The position numbers and the translations under genes were made by a program. The notes beneath the pieces are model-generated. The model searched no databases. It was not told the origin of the DNA and worked only from the letters and a program-made list of their open reading frames with translations. Shown here piece by piece: positions 16,770 to 25,172 of a stretch of 64,000 bases of DNA; the first letter of the stretch is position 1, and every line of letters starts with the position of its first letter. The stretch is from positions 186,001 through 250,000 of the forward strand of contig NZ_JAVXZY010000004.1 of the NCBI RefSeq assembly GCF_032337115.1, read 5' to 3'. This stretch comes from Roseateles_C aquae. GTDB taxonomy: Bacteria > Pseudomonadota > Gammaproteobacteria > Burkholderiales > Burkholderiaceae_C.

Positions 16770-18743
16770 ATGAGCCATGCCGTGACACCGGCCTGGGACC
16801 TGACCGCCCTGCTCAACGCCGCCGATCCCAAGGCCGAGCTGGCGGCGCGCAATCTCTGGCTGGCCCGGCTGCTGGAATGGCTGCGGCACGATGAGCAGGA
16901 CGGCGGTCATCAGCCCCTGCTGCGCCTGAAGCACCTGCTCAATCTGCTCGACCGCCACCCCGAGCATCGCGCCGCCTTCGCCGCCGTGCTGGGCTCGATC
17001 TGGCGCGATATGCAGGCCACCGGCCTGTTCGCCGATGTGGGCTTTGCGCCGCGGATGGCGCTGTGGAGCGAGTGCCTGCACCGGCTGCGCCTGCACCTGC
17101 TGCCCGGCACCGTCGATACCCGCGAACTCAGCGAGCTGTTTGCCCAGCTCTTCCCCGCGGCCAGCGACGAACACTGGCTGGCCGCCATCGACGACGAGCT
17201 GCTGACCCGCTTGGCCGCCCTGCTGGGCGAGGCCACCAGCGGCGGTGGCGACTGGCGCGCGCCCATGCTCTCGGGCCTGACGGTGCTGATCAGCGCGGTG
17301 CGGGCGGCGGGCCTGTCCGGCCCCTTGCGCCAGCGCATGAGCGCCGAGCTCCTGGCCCAGCAGCCCTTTGAGCAGCTGGCCCGAGCCGCCGAACGCTTTA
17401 CCGATGCCCTGACCGCCGGCGACGATGCCGCGCTGCGCCAGAGCCTGCAATACCTGCGCGCGCTGCTGCAGAGCTGCCGCCAAGCGGCCGCCACCGTGCC
17501 CGAGCATCTGGAGGCCTATGGGGTGTCGGTGGACCTGATGTTCGAGGTTGAGCAGCTGATCGCGCGCAGCCAGCGCATCGAAGCGCTGCTGGATTGCCTG
17601 GTCAGCCCGCAACCGGCGCGCGAACTCTCGCGCCTGGCGGCGGCGCTGGTGCGCGTCAACCACGAGCGGCGCAGCCTGCGCACCCTGTTTGCGCGCCACT
17701 ACTCGCTGCTGGCGCGCAAGATCGCCGAGCGCAGCGCCGAGACCGGCGAGCACTACATCACCCGCGACCGCGACGAGTACCGCGACATGCTTCAGCGCGC
17801 GGCCGGCGGCGGCGCCATTATCGCCGGCACCACGCTGGCCAAGTTCGCCATCATGGCGATCGGCCTGACCGCCTTTTGGGGCGGCTTCTGGGCCGGCGCC
17901 AACTACGCGCTGAGCTTTGTCATCGTGCAGCTGCTGCACTGGACGGTGGCAACCAAGCAGCCGGCCATGACTGCGCCGGCGATGGCGCACAAGCTCGGCC
18001 ACATCAGCGACGAGGCCGGGCTGCAGGGCTTTGTCGACGAGGTCGTGCATCTGATCCGTTCGCAGATCGCCGGCATTGCCGGCAACCTGGCCCTGGTGGC
18101 GCCGCTGGTGCTACTCGCTCAAGGCGCGGCCTGGCTGATCGCCGGCGCACCTCTGGTCGGCGAGAAGGAGGCCCACTATGTGCTGCACTCGCTCAGCATC
18201 GCCGGCCCTTCTCCGCTGTTCGCCGCCTTCACCGGCGTGCTGCTGTTTGCCAGCAGCCTGATTGCCGGCTGGGTGGAGAACTGGTTTGTGTTCTACCGGC
18301 TGGACAGTGCGATTGCCTGGAACCCGGGCATCGTCGGCCGCCTCGGCGCGGCGCGGGCGCAACGCTGGGCGGCCTGGTGGCGCGGCAATATCTCAGGCCT
18401 GGCCGCCAATATCAGCCTGGGCATGATGCTGGGCCTGCTGCCCGCGCTGCTGCTGTTCTTCGGCCTGCCCTTGGAAGTGCGCCATGTGACGCTGTCGACC
18501 GGTCAGTTGGCCGCCGCCGTTGGCGCGCTGGGTTTCGGCGTTATGGGCACGGCGGCCTTCTGGGCCTGCGTGGCCGGCATCGCGCTGACCGGGGCGCTGA
18601 ATCTGGGCGTCAGCTTCTACCTCGCGCTGCGCGTGGCGCTGCGCTCGCGCGGCATCCAGGTGGCCGACCAGGCGCGGCTGCGCCGGGCGCTGTGGCAGCG
18701 CTTGCTGCAGGCACCTCGCAGCTTTCTGCTGCCGCCGCGCTGA
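16770..18743 (+). CDS. SpecificRecomb (Gcr-like) family membrane protein
   Basis: 657 residues from ATG 16770; a TTG nine bases earlier overlaps the apaG stop. The first about 350 residues are helical and soluble. From about residue 350 there are several hydrophobic helices (GAIIAGTTLAKFAIMAIGL, NYALSFVIVQLLHW, IAGNLALVAPLVLLAQGAAW and more near the end). The family is annotated as site-specific recombinase after neisserial Gcr, but no serine- or tyrosine-recombinase active site is visible, and its membrane character makes that name doubtful. A stop-linked 29-bp repeat begins four bases after the stop codon. Confidence 0.85.
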   Translation: MSHAVTPAWDLTALLNAADPKAELAARNLWLARLLEWLRHDEQDGGHQPLLRLKHLLNLLDRHPEHRAAFAAVLGSIWRDMQATGLFADVGFAPRMALWSECLHRLRLHLLPGTVDTRELSELFAQLFPAASDEHWLAAIDDELLTRLAALLGEATSGGGDWRAPMLSGLTVLISAVRAAGLSGPLRQRMSAELLAQQPFEQLARAAERFTDALTAGDDAALRQSLQYLRALLQSCRQAAATVPEHLEAYGVSVDLMFEVEQLIARSQRIEALLDCLVSPQPARELSRLAAALVRVNHERRSLRTLFARHYSLLARKIAERSAETGEHYITRDRDEYRDMLQRAAGGGAIIAGTTLAKFAIMAIGLTAFWGGFWAGANYALSFVIVQLLHWTVATKQPAMTAPAMAHKLGHISDEAGLQGFVDEVVHLIRSQIAGIAGNLALVAPLVLLAQGAAWLIAGAPLVGEKEAHYVLHSLSIAGPSPLFAAFTGVLLFASSLIAGWVENWFVFYRLDSAIAWNPGIVGRLGAARAQRWAAWWRGNISGLAANISLGMMLGLLPALLLFFGLPLEVRHVTLSTGQLAAAVGALGFGVMGTAAFWACVAGIALTGALNLGVSFYLALRVALRSRGIQVADQARLRRALWQRLLQAPRSFLLPPR

Positions 18744-18747
18744 TTTG

Positions 18748-18776
18748 GGAAGGTCTGCATCAGTCGGCGTGGGCCG
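18748..18776 (-). repeat. Stop-linked 29-bp repeat, copy 1
   Basis: Reads GGAAGG-TCTGCATCAGTCGG-CGTGGGCCG along the + strand, starting four bases after the SpecificRecomb stop codon. It is an exact reverse complement of 19006-19034 and differs by one base from the copy at 60590-60618. In each case the GGAAGG end lies 0-4 bases after a stop codon. Confidence 0.8.
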
Positions 18777-18881
18777 CGGCAAACACCAGCCCAGGCCTGC
18801 CTAGGCGCGAGACGCAGCTCAGGCTGGTGGCCTGCGCAAGTCTCGCAACGCCGGCAGGACTTGGCTGGTGCTTGCCCTGCG

Positions 18882-19004
18882 GGTTGAGAGAAAAGGGGCC
18901 CCCACGGGCGTGGGGGNNNNNNNNNNGCGTTGCGCTGCTCGGCTGTCGGGCCACCAGCCCGACCTTCGCAGCGCGCCTACGTGGCCGCCCCTTTTCTCTC
19001 AACC
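18882..19004. repeat. 18-bp inverted repeat enclosing a hairpin and a sequence gap
   Basis: GGTTGAGAGAAAAGGGGC at 18882-18899 is the exact reverse complement of 18987-19004. Inside lies a perfect 8-bp hairpin CCCCCACG-GG-CGTGGGGG (18899-18916) followed at once by ten Ns (18917-18926). The arms flank the space between the convergent SpecificRecomb and small-membrane-protein genes. The true length across the gap is unknown. Confidence 0.7.
18917..18926. other. Assembly gap (10 N)
   Basis: Ten unknown bases directly after a strong GC hairpin. The strength of that hairpin probably broke the assembly, so sequence may be missing or misjoined here. Confidence 0.98.
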
Positions 19005-19005
19005 A

Positions 19006-19034
19006 CGGCCCACGCCGACTGATGCAGACCTTCC
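19006..19034 (+). repeat. Stop-linked 29-bp repeat, copy 2
   Basis: Exact reverse complement of 18748-18776. On the minus strand it begins directly after the TAA (19037-19035) of the small membrane protein gene, with zero spacing. Confidence 0.8.
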
Positions 19035-19184
19035 TTAGCGCTTGGGCTCGTCGTCCGCCGGCGGCGGTGGCGCGGGCTGGTCCTCGCGCCGCTCGCCGCC
19101 TTTGCGGCCCGAGAACATCGTCCACCAGACGATGAAGAGCAGCAGCCCCAAGGCGGCCAAGGCCTCCAGCACAATCACGCCCAT
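19035..19184 (-). CDS. Small single-TM protein next to mltA
   Basis: 49 residues from ATG 19184: MGVIVLEALAALGLLLFIVWW forms an N-terminal membrane helix. A basic stretch (GRKGGERRE) and a Pro-rich acidic tail (APPPPADDEPKR) follow, so the tail should face the cytoplasm. AAGGG lies 12-13 bases upstream. Its ATG overlaps the mltA ATG on the other strand by two bases. Small proteins of this kind beside mltA are known to me only as hypotheticals. The longer frame to 19505 runs antisense through mltA and is rejected. Confidence 0.7.
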   Translation of the reverse strand: MGVIVLEALAALGLLLFIVWWTMFSGRKGGERREDQPAPPPPADDEPKR

Positions 19185-20406
19185 GTTGTTGTCGACCCTT
19201 TCTATTCGCCTGCCTGGCTGCCGCTCCAGCTCCATCCGAAGCACCGGGCTGGCAGCGGTCGCGATTCTAGGACTGCTGGCCGGCTGCGGCACGGCGCGGC
19301 TGCCGGCCCCAACGCCAGCAACTGTCACGCCGCCGGTGATCACCGGTGAGTTGCCGGCCACGCCCGCGCCGCTACCGCCGTCACCACGCCAGGTGCTGCA
19401 ACGCGAACGCTCGCGCTGGGTGAGTGCCGACTGGAACGAGCTGCCCGGCTGGGGCAGCGACCGTGCCAGCGAACTCTGGCCGGCGCTGCTGCGTTCCTGC
19501 GGCAAGCCGGCGCCCGGCTGGGCCGAGACCTGTGCCCGCGCCGCGCTGGAGTCGCCCGGCGACGACCTGGAGGCCCATGCCTGGCTGATGCGCCATCTGC
19601 AGCCCTATCGCATCGAAAGCCTGGACGGCCAGGCCCTGGGTCTGCTGACCGGTTACTTCGAGCCACAGCTGCAGGCGCAGCGCCGGCCTGGCGGCGCCTA
19701 CCGCATCCCGCTGCATGCGCCGCCGCCAGAGCTGGCGCAGCGCCGGCCCTATTTCACCCGCGCCCAGATCGACGGCGATGCCATGGTGCGCACGCGGCTC
19801 AAGCCCTGGGAGTTCGGCTATGTTGACGATGCGCTGGACCTGCTGGTGCTGCACATCCAGGGCTCGGGCCGGGTGCTGATGCAGGAGCCGGATGGCCGCC
19901 AGCGCCTGCTGCGCCTGGCCTTTGGTGGCCACAACGAGCAGCCCTATCAATCGGTCGGCCGCTGGCTGCTGGAGCGCGGCGAACTGCGTGGCGGCGACGC
20001 CTCCTGGCCGGCCATACGCGACTGGGCGCGACGCAATCCACAGCGCCTCGGCGAGATGCTGGCCGCCAATCCGCGCTATGTGTTCTTCCGCGAAGAACCC
20101 CTGCCCGATCCCAAGCTCGGCCCGCGCGGCGCCCAGGGCGTGGCACTGACGCCGGGCCGCTCGATCGCCGTCGACCGCGCCAGCCTGCCCTATGGCACGC
20201 CGGTCTGGCTGGACGCCACCGAGCCGCTCAGCAACACGCCGCTGCAGCGACTGGTGATGGCCCAGGACACCGGCGGTGCCATCACCGGCGCGGTGCGGGC
20301 CGACTACTTCTGGGGCTGGGGCGCCGAGGCCGAGGCGCAGGCCGGGCGGATGAAGCAGGCGCTGCGGCTGTGGGCGCTGTGGCCGCGTGGCCAGCGGCCC
20401 GGCTGA
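19183..20406 (+). CDS. mltA: Membrane-bound lytic murein transglycosylase A (lipoprotein)
   Basis: 407 residues from ATG 19183. A lipoprotein signal with LLAGC places the lipidated Cys at about residue 35, and a Pro/Thr linker follows. The MltA barrel begins near SADWNELPGW and includes LTGYFEPQL, LHIQGSGRV and VFFRE. The C-terminal 3D domain has MAQDTGGAITGAVRADYFWG with the catalytic-type Asp residues. It cleaves peptidoglycan to 1,6-anhydro products at the outer membrane. The frame stays open upstream to 19042, but that part reads antisense through the small divergent gene. Confidence 0.94.
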   Translation: MLLSTLSIRLPGCRSSSIRSTGLAAVAILGLLAGCGTARLPAPTPATVTPPVITGELPATPAPLPPSPRQVLQRERSRWVSADWNELPGWGSDRASELWPALLRSCGKPAPGWAETCARAALESPGDDLEAHAWLMRHLQPYRIESLDGQALGLLTGYFEPQLQAQRRPGGAYRIPLHAPPPELAQRRPYFTRAQIDGDAMVRTRLKPWEFGYVDDALDLLVLHIQGSGRVLMQEPDGRQRLLRLAFGGHNEQPYQSVGRWLLERGELRGGDASWPAIRDWARRNPQRLGEMLAANPRYVFFREEPLPDPKLGPRGAQGVALTPGRSIAVDRASLPYGTPVWLDATEPLSNTPLQRLVMAQDTGGAITGAVRADYFWGWGAEAEAQAGRMKQALRLWALWPRGQRPG

Positions 20407-20408
20407 AC

Positions 20409-20455
20409 CGCAGCGGTTCAGTCAACGGTTTCAATCAACGGTTTCAGTCGACGAT
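20409..20455. repeat. Three short tandem units CGGTTTCAGTCAA-like
   Basis: Three imperfect 13-base units (CGGTTCAGTCAA, CGGTTTCAATCAA, CGGTTTCAGTCGA) in a row between the mltA stop and the DUF427 stop. A short local expansion; no function suggested. Confidence 0.5.
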
Positions 20456-20722
20456 TTCGACGCCCTTCCAGAACGCATAGCGGCCCTTGATCTGCGCCGC
20501 CGCCTCGCTGGGCTCGGGGTAGAACCAGACGGCGTCGGGGTTCAGCTCGCCGTTGACGAACAGGCTGAGGTAATGCGCCTGGCCCTTCTCGCTGCTGCTG
20601 CGGTGGTTGCTGAAGCTGGTGAATTCGCGCTTCAGCGATTCGGCCGGGAAGTAGTGGTTGCCGTCGAGCACCACGGTGTCCTCGCTCTCGGCGATCACGG
20701 CGCCTTTCCAGATGGCTTTCAT
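20444..20722 (-). CDS. DUF427 family protein
   Basis: 92 residues from ATG 20722; in-frame starts further up have no conserved sequence. The family pattern is complete: KAIWKGAVIAESEDTVVLDGNHYFPAES (about residues 2-29), SEKGQAHYLSL and the C-terminal KGRYAFWKGVEIVD. The fold is a small all-beta cytoplasmic domain of unknown function. It converges with mltA and is divergent from a 77-aa gene. Confidence 0.9.
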   Translation of the reverse strand: MKAIWKGAVIAESEDTVVLDGNHYFPAESLKREFTSFSNHRSSSEKGQAHYLSLFVNGELNPDAVWFYPEPSEAAAQIKGRYAFWKGVEIVD

Positions 20723-20787
20723 GCTGCGTTTCCTCCTCATGCAGACCGGCACGCGACAATGCGCACCGCAACCCGGGGATTCTCGTC

Positions 20788-21021
20788 GTGAAACGCTATT
20801 ACGCCCATCAGGGCAAGGACATCTTCATCAACTCAGGCTCGGCCAAGGAGCTGGCGCCCGGCAGCTTCGGCGTCTGCGCCATCGGCGGCGGTGCCGAGGG
20901 CTGGGCGGTGGTCCATGTGGGGCCCGATGGCGATGTGGCGGACCTTGGCGGCGAGTACTACTTCGCCAGCCCGGAAGAGGCGCTGGACTTCACACGTGAG
21001 TTGATCGAACTGCTCGGCTAG
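20788..21021 (+). CDS. Hypothetical 77-residue protein
   Basis: GTG start at 20788 with GGGGAT upstream; the divergent DUF427 gene starts 65 bases away. The chain starts MKRYYAHQGKDIFINSG and is acidic at the C-terminus (ASPEEALDFTRELIELLG), with a Gly-rich middle (AIGGGAEGWAVVHVGPDGD). No TM or signal peptide. Coding appears real by GC3 pattern and the ribosome site, but no family is recognised. Confidence 0.65.
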   Translation: MKRYYAHQGKDIFINSGSAKELAPGSFGVCAIGGGAEGWAVVHVGPDGDVADLGGEYYFASPEEALDFTRELIELLG

Positions 21022-21033
21022 GCCCAGCGCCGC

Positions 21034-22386
21034 TCAGTGAGCGCCGCAGACCAGCTGCTCGATCTCAGCACCGCGGCGAAACTCGCGCGCCCAGTCGCAG
21101 CCGTTCTTGCCGTTGTCGTCGCGCGCATGACGGCTGGCGCCGGCCTCCAACAAGCCGCGTATCAGGTCAACGTCGGCGAACTGCAGCGCGGTCTGCAGCA
21201 CGGTCTGACCGCGGTAGGCCGTCGTTCGCTCATTGACATCGCCGCCCGCCCGCGCCAGCAAGGGCAGGGAGCGCACCGCGCTCTGATAGGCCGCGACATG
21301 CATCGTCGTCCAGCCCTGCTTGTCGCCCAGCTCGAGACTGGCGCCATGCGCGAGCAGCCAGGCCACCGCTTCGGCCCCGTCATGGCGCAGCGCCTGGGTC
21401 AGCGGCGTGAAGGTCAGCCCGGCCGGACTCTGCCGATGCTCATCCGGCCGCGCGCCGGCGCGCACCAGCAAGGCCAGCAACTCCGTGTCATTGGCCTCGG
21501 CGGCCACACCGATGGCGGTGTAGCTGGCATTGTCGGGGTGCTGGGCCTGGGCGCTGGCGCCGGCCTCAAGCAGCGAGCGGACCAGCGGGCGGTTCTGCAG
21601 CTCGAGCGCCTGCAGCAACAGATCGTCCAGAGATCCCTCCCAATGGGGACGCAAGCTCCGCCACCACCGCGATAGCGCGGAGCCTTCGGCGCGCAGGAGC
21701 GCCATCACACGCTGATCACAGCCGGCCCGCAGCGCATCTGCAGCGTCGGTGAGCGCCAGGCAGGGATCGGCCGCGCCCTGCGCCCGCGCCAGCGCCCGGT
21801 GCAAGGCCAGATAGGGGCCATCGCCGGGGTGCACCCAGCTCGGGCCGCTGCTTTGCAAGGACAGGCGCAGCCGCACCGCGCGCAACTGCAGCGACTCGGG
21901 CAGCTGCATGACGAGCGTCGGCGCCTCCGCATCGCGCCAGCGCCAATGGCGGTCCTCGCGCAGCCGCGCAGTGATCGGCAGCGTCTCCGTTTCAGCCAGG
22001 GTTGTGAAGTTCGCGCCGTTTTCACGTGTCAGCAGCAACTGCAAACCCTCTAGATCGCAACTGTCCTTGAGGTCGCCGCAGGGGCCGCTCGGCTCTATCT
22101 GCAGCTGCCGAAGCTGGACTTCCAAGCGCCCGTTGACGACTTGCGCCTGTGCCCGCATGCGGGTCTTCAGCACCCAGCCATCGCTCAGCCAATTGCCCAG
22201 CTCAATCGTGAACGGTTCGGTGCTGACATCGGTTCGCAAGTCGCCTTGCAGGCTGGCCAGGCCGAGTCGAACGCGGCTGCTGGCCCAGAACTCGCTCGGC
22301 GGGTGCTGGCAGCTCCACAAGATCAGCATGGCGGCCAGCGCCGCAATCTGCACGCCGATACGGCGCCACAGTGATCGTGTCTCCAT
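21034..22386 (-). CDS. Ankyrin-repeat lipoprotein-like protein
   Basis: 450 residues from ATG 22386, with GAGG and GGAG upstream; the frame extends further but without conserved sequence. N-terminal hydrophobic segment ending LILWSC (Cys about 26), a near-lipobox. Residues about 40-240 are an unassigned beta-rich region with two Cys pairs. From about 290 there are four to five ankyrin repeats (ASYTAIGVAAEANDTELLALLV, FTPLTQALRHDGAEAVAWLL, GWTTMHVAAYQSAVRSLPLL, TVLQTALQFADVDLIRGLL). Probably a periplasmic protein-interaction module. It is divergent from dienelactone hydrolase. Confidence 0.8.
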   Translation of the reverse strand: METRSLWRRIGVQIAALAAMLILWSCQHPPSEFWASSRVRLGLASLQGDLRTDVSTEPFTIELGNWLSDGWVLKTRMRAQAQVVNGRLEVQLRQLQIEPSGPCGDLKDSCDLEGLQLLLTRENGANFTTLAETETLPITARLREDRHWRWRDAEAPTLVMQLPESLQLRAVRLRLSLQSSGPSWVHPGDGPYLALHRALARAQGAADPCLALTDAADALRAGCDQRVMALLRAEGSALSRWWRSLRPHWEGSLDDLLLQALELQNRPLVRSLLEAGASAQAQHPDNASYTAIGVAAEANDTELLALLVRAGARPDEHRQSPAGLTFTPLTQALRHDGAEAVAWLLAHGASLELGDKQGWTTMHVAAYQSAVRSLPLLARAGGDVNERTTAYRGQTVLQTALQFADVDLIRGLLEAGASRHARDDNGKNGCDWAREFRRGAEIEQLVCGAH

Positions 22387-22447
22387 CCCTGCTCCACCTC
22401 TTCTACTTGTCAGGGCATGATAGGCGACGCAACAACATGGAGACACG
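22376..22447. promoter_or_regulatory. 11-bp inverted repeat across a divergent promoter
   Basis: CGTGTCTCCAT (22376-22386) and ATGGAGACACG (22437-22447) are exact reverse complements 50 bases apart. Each abuts or includes the start codon of one divergent gene (ankyrin lipoprotein, ATG at 22386; dienelactone hydrolase, ATG at 22448). The symmetry may be a shared operator or mRNA structure over both starts. Confidence 0.4.
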
Positions 22448-23116
22448 ATGGGACACCTGATTGACCTGCAGCACCCCGATGGCGGCACGAGCCGCGGCTA
22501 TCTGGCCGAGGCCCAGGCCGGCGCGCCGGGCCTGATCCTCATTCAGGAATGGTGGGGGCTGAACGATCACATCAAGGCGCTGGTCGACCGCTTTGCCGCC
22601 GCCGGCTTCACCACGCTTGCGCCCGATCTCTACCAGGGGCGCGTGGCCGGCAACGCCGACGAAGCCAGCCACCTGATGAATGGCCTGGACTTCGCCGCTG
22701 CCGTGCAGCAGGACCTGCGCGCCGCGCAGACGCTGTTGCAGCAGCAGTGCAAGGCGGTTGCCGTGCTGGGCTTTTGCATGGGCGGTGCACTGACGATTGC
22801 CGCCGCCGTGCATCTGCCGGGCCTGGCCGCCGGCGTCTGCTTCTACGGCATTCCGCCCGCCAGCGTCGCCGATCCGGCCCAGCTGCGCATCCCGCTGCAA
22901 GGCCATTTCGCCAGCCGCGACGACTGGTGCACGCCGGCCGCCGCCGCGGCGCTGGAGCAGGCGCTGCGCAGCCATGGCCAGCAGCCCGAGTTTCACCATT
23001 ACCAAGCCGATCACGCCTTCTTCAACAGCAGCCGGCCCGAGGTCTTTGACGCCGCTGCCGCCGAACTGGCCTGGCAGCGCAGCGTTGAGTTCCTGCGCCG
23101 CCAGCTCAAAGCCTGA
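22448..23116 (+). CDS. Dienelactone hydrolase family protein
   Basis: 222 residues, typical length. The nucleophile elbow GFCMGGAL (about 106-113) holds the catalytic Cys, with Asp in ASRDDWCTP (about 157-165) and His in QADHAFFN (about 183-190) completing the C-D-H triad of alpha/beta hydrolases that open dienelactones. No aromatic ring-cleavage genes are nearby, so the substrate may be another lactone or ester. Cytoplasmic, no signal peptide. Confidence 0.93.
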   Translation: MGHLIDLQHPDGGTSRGYLAEAQAGAPGLILIQEWWGLNDHIKALVDRFAAAGFTTLAPDLYQGRVAGNADEASHLMNGLDFAAAVQQDLRAAQTLLQQQCKAVAVLGFCMGGALTIAAAVHLPGLAAGVCFYGIPPASVADPAQLRIPLQGHFASRDDWCTPAAAAALEQALRSHGQQPEFHHYQADHAFFNSSRPEVFDAAAAELAWQRSVEFLRRQLKA

Positions 23117-23205
23117 GCAACGCGGCGACCGAGGGCGCCCCAAGAACCGGCACAGCCGCTGAGGGGGTCGTGCGCAGGCCCGCCCTCTATCTGCACGCCC
23201 GCTTT

Positions 23206-23224
23206 GCCGTCAGAATGTGACGGC
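23206..23224. promoter_or_regulatory. Hairpin/palindrome before the first TPR-kinase
   Basis: GCCGTCA and TGACGGC pair around a 5-base loop, ending 13 bases before the kinase ATG (23238) and directly before its GGAG ribosome site. It could be an operator or a 5' mRNA hairpin; function inferred only from position. Confidence 0.45.
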
Positions 23225-23237
23225 ATCGGAGTGCCGC

Positions 23238-25172
23238 ATGAGCAGCGAGTACGCGCCCCCGCAAGACCTGAGCCAACTGCCTGCATGGTTGGCCGTCCTG
23301 CGCCAGCGCTATGCGCAGGAACCGAGCTGCGCCGAGGCCTTGCTGGCGCAGGCCTGGCTGGGCCTGGAGCAGTTGCAGGCACTGCCGCCCTGCGCGCCGG
23401 GTGTCGAGCTTGGCCTGTTTGCCTTTGATCTGACGAACGAGATCCGCGATGGCAGCCGTGCCGAGACCATCACCAGCCAGACCCTGGCCTGGTGCGAAGC
23501 CGGCGCAGCGCCCGCCCTGCTCGGCGCCGCCTTGACCGCCCGGGCTCGCTACCTGATCGGCGCCCAGCGCATCGCCCTGGCCCTGCCGCTGCTGGAGCGG
23601 GCCGAGCAACTGGCCCAGGAGAGCCAGGACCCGCTGGACTTGGCGAACTGCGCGATCGCTCGGGCCGCGATTGCGCTGCGCCGGGACGAGCTGGCCGAGG
23701 CCATCCGCCACGGCGAACAGGTGCTGGCCCTGCTCAAGCCAATAAAGCCACCGACGTCGTGGGCCCGCATCTACGCCACCCTGGCCTGCGCCCACCGTGA
23801 TCGCGGCGACCAGGCCCGCCGCCGCCAGGTCTTGCTCGAAGGCATCGCCATCAACGGCGAACATGGGCATTGGGGCGAAGCCGCCAATCTGGTCACCGGC
23901 CTGATCGACATGGCGCTGGAAGCCGGCGACCTCGACGCCGCTGAACAGGCGCTGCAGCAATGCCAGCTCATGGCCGATCGCGCCAGCACCGCCCCGCAAT
24001 CGCTGGCTCAGGTGATGATGCAGCTGAGCCGGGCGAACTGCCTGGCGGCGCGGGGGCGCAGCGTCGAGGCCGCTGAGCTGATTGCCAGCACGCTGGCGCT
24101 GGCCGAACCGCTGCTGGGCCAACCGGAGCAGGTACGCCGCCTGCAGCAGCTGGCCGATCTGCAGGCCATCGGGCCGGATCCGGCGCAGGCCTTGCAGAGC
24201 TCGCGCCGCGCCCACCAGCTGCGCATGGCACTGCTGCAGAGCACACAGCAACGCGAGTTGACGCTGCTGCAGGAGCACCTGGAGCTGGATCACGCCCAGC
24301 AGGCCCGCGAGCAAAGCGAACAGCATGCCCTGGAGCTGGATGCCAAACACCAGGCCCTGCAGCGCGCACTGCAGCAGCAGCGCCGCCTGCAGGCCGAGCT
24401 GGTCGAGCACAGCAAGCTGGCCAGCCTGGGCACCTTGCTGGCCGGCGTGGCCCACGAACTGAACACGCCGCTGGGCTCGGCACTAACCTCGCTCAGCACC
24501 GCGGCCGATCAGCTGCGTGGAATGCGCGCCGAGCTCGCGGGCAGTGCGGTGTCGCGCTCGCGGCTGCTGAACGCGCTGCACACCAGCCTGCAAGGCGGCG
24601 CGTTGGCGCAGCGCAATCTGCAACGCGCCCAGGCCCTGGTGGCCAGCTATCCGGTGGTCGAGCTGGGTGCGGCCCAGGAGGCGCAGGACTGCGATCTGGA
24701 CACCCTGATCCGCGAGGCCTGGGAGCGCAGCATCACACCCGGCAGCCCGCTGCAGCTGGAGCTGGCGGCCGATCTGCGCTTGCCGGTGCTTGCGCAGCTG
24801 CTCAGCGAAGTGCTGCTGCAGCTGTTTCAGAATGCCGAACGCCACGCCTACGGCCCGGGCCAGCCCGGCCGGGTGCGCGTGCAGGCGGGCATGGCCGGCG
24901 CTTGGGTGCGGCTCAGCGTGGCCGACGAGGGGCGTGGCATCCCGACCGAGCTGCTGCCCCGGGTGTTCGAGCCCTATGTGTCGACGCAGTTCGGCCAGGG
25001 CCGCAGCGGCCTCGGCCTGTTTGTCGCGCATGCCGCCGTCAGCCAGCGGCTGGGCGGCAAGCTGCGGGCACGCAGCCTGCCCGGCGCGGGTGCCTGCTTC
25101 GAGATCGAATGGCCTGCGCCAGCCCCGCTCAGCCCTGAACGCCGGGCACAGCCACTGGACCTCCAGCAATGA
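23238..25172 (+). CDS. Cytoplasmic TPR-sensor histidine kinase (first of a tandem pair)
   Basis: 644 residues from ATG 23238 (GGAG upstream). No TM or signal peptide. Residues about 1-340 are helical repeats of TPR type (e.g. LEAGDLDAAEQALQQCQLMADRA). A Gln/Glu-rich coiled coil (about 345-390) leads to the H-box SLGTLLAGVAHELNTPLG with His406, then the N-box FQNAERHAY, G1 DEGRGIP and G2 GRSGLGLFVAHAA of the HATPase domain. All kinase residues are present. It overlaps the next kinase by ATGA. Likely partners are the receiver encoded 2.3 kb downstream or an unlinked regulator. Confidence 0.9.
   Translation: MSSEYAPPQDLSQLPAWLAVLRQRYAQEPSCAEALLAQAWLGLEQLQALPPCAPGVELGLFAFDLTNEIRDGSRAETITSQTLAWCEAGAAPALLGAALTARARYLIGAQRIALALPLLERAEQLAQESQDPLDLANCAIARAAIALRRDELAEAIRHGEQVLALLKPIKPPTSWARIYATLACAHRDRGDQARRRQVLLEGIAINGEHGHWGEAANLVTGLIDMALEAGDLDAAEQALQQCQLMADRASTAPQSLAQVMMQLSRANCLAARGRSVEAAELIASTLALAEPLLGQPEQVRRLQQLADLQAIGPDPAQALQSSRRAHQLRMALLQSTQQRELTLLQEHLELDHAQQAREQSEQHALELDAKHQALQRALQQQRRLQAELVEHSKLASLGTLLAGVAHELNTPLGSALTSLSTAADQLRGMRAELAGSAVSRSRLLNALHTSLQGGALAQRNLQRAQALVASYPVVELGAAQEAQDCDLDTLIREAWERSITPGSPLQLELAADLRLPVLAQLLSEVLLQLFQNAERHAYGPGQPGRVRVQAGMAGAWVRLSVADEGRGIPTELLPRVFEPYVSTQFGQGRSGLGLFVAHAAVSQRLGGKLRARSLPGAGACFEIEWPAPAPLSPERRAQPLDLQQ

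Noticed and set aside
17594..19135. 513-residue plus-strand frame across the N gap
   Set aside because: It is a shadow frame of the SpecificRecomb gene and runs through the repeats and the gap.
19185..19505. Extension of the small membrane protein frame antisense to mltA
   Set aside because: The conserved protein is the 49-residue part; the extension is antisense coding noise.
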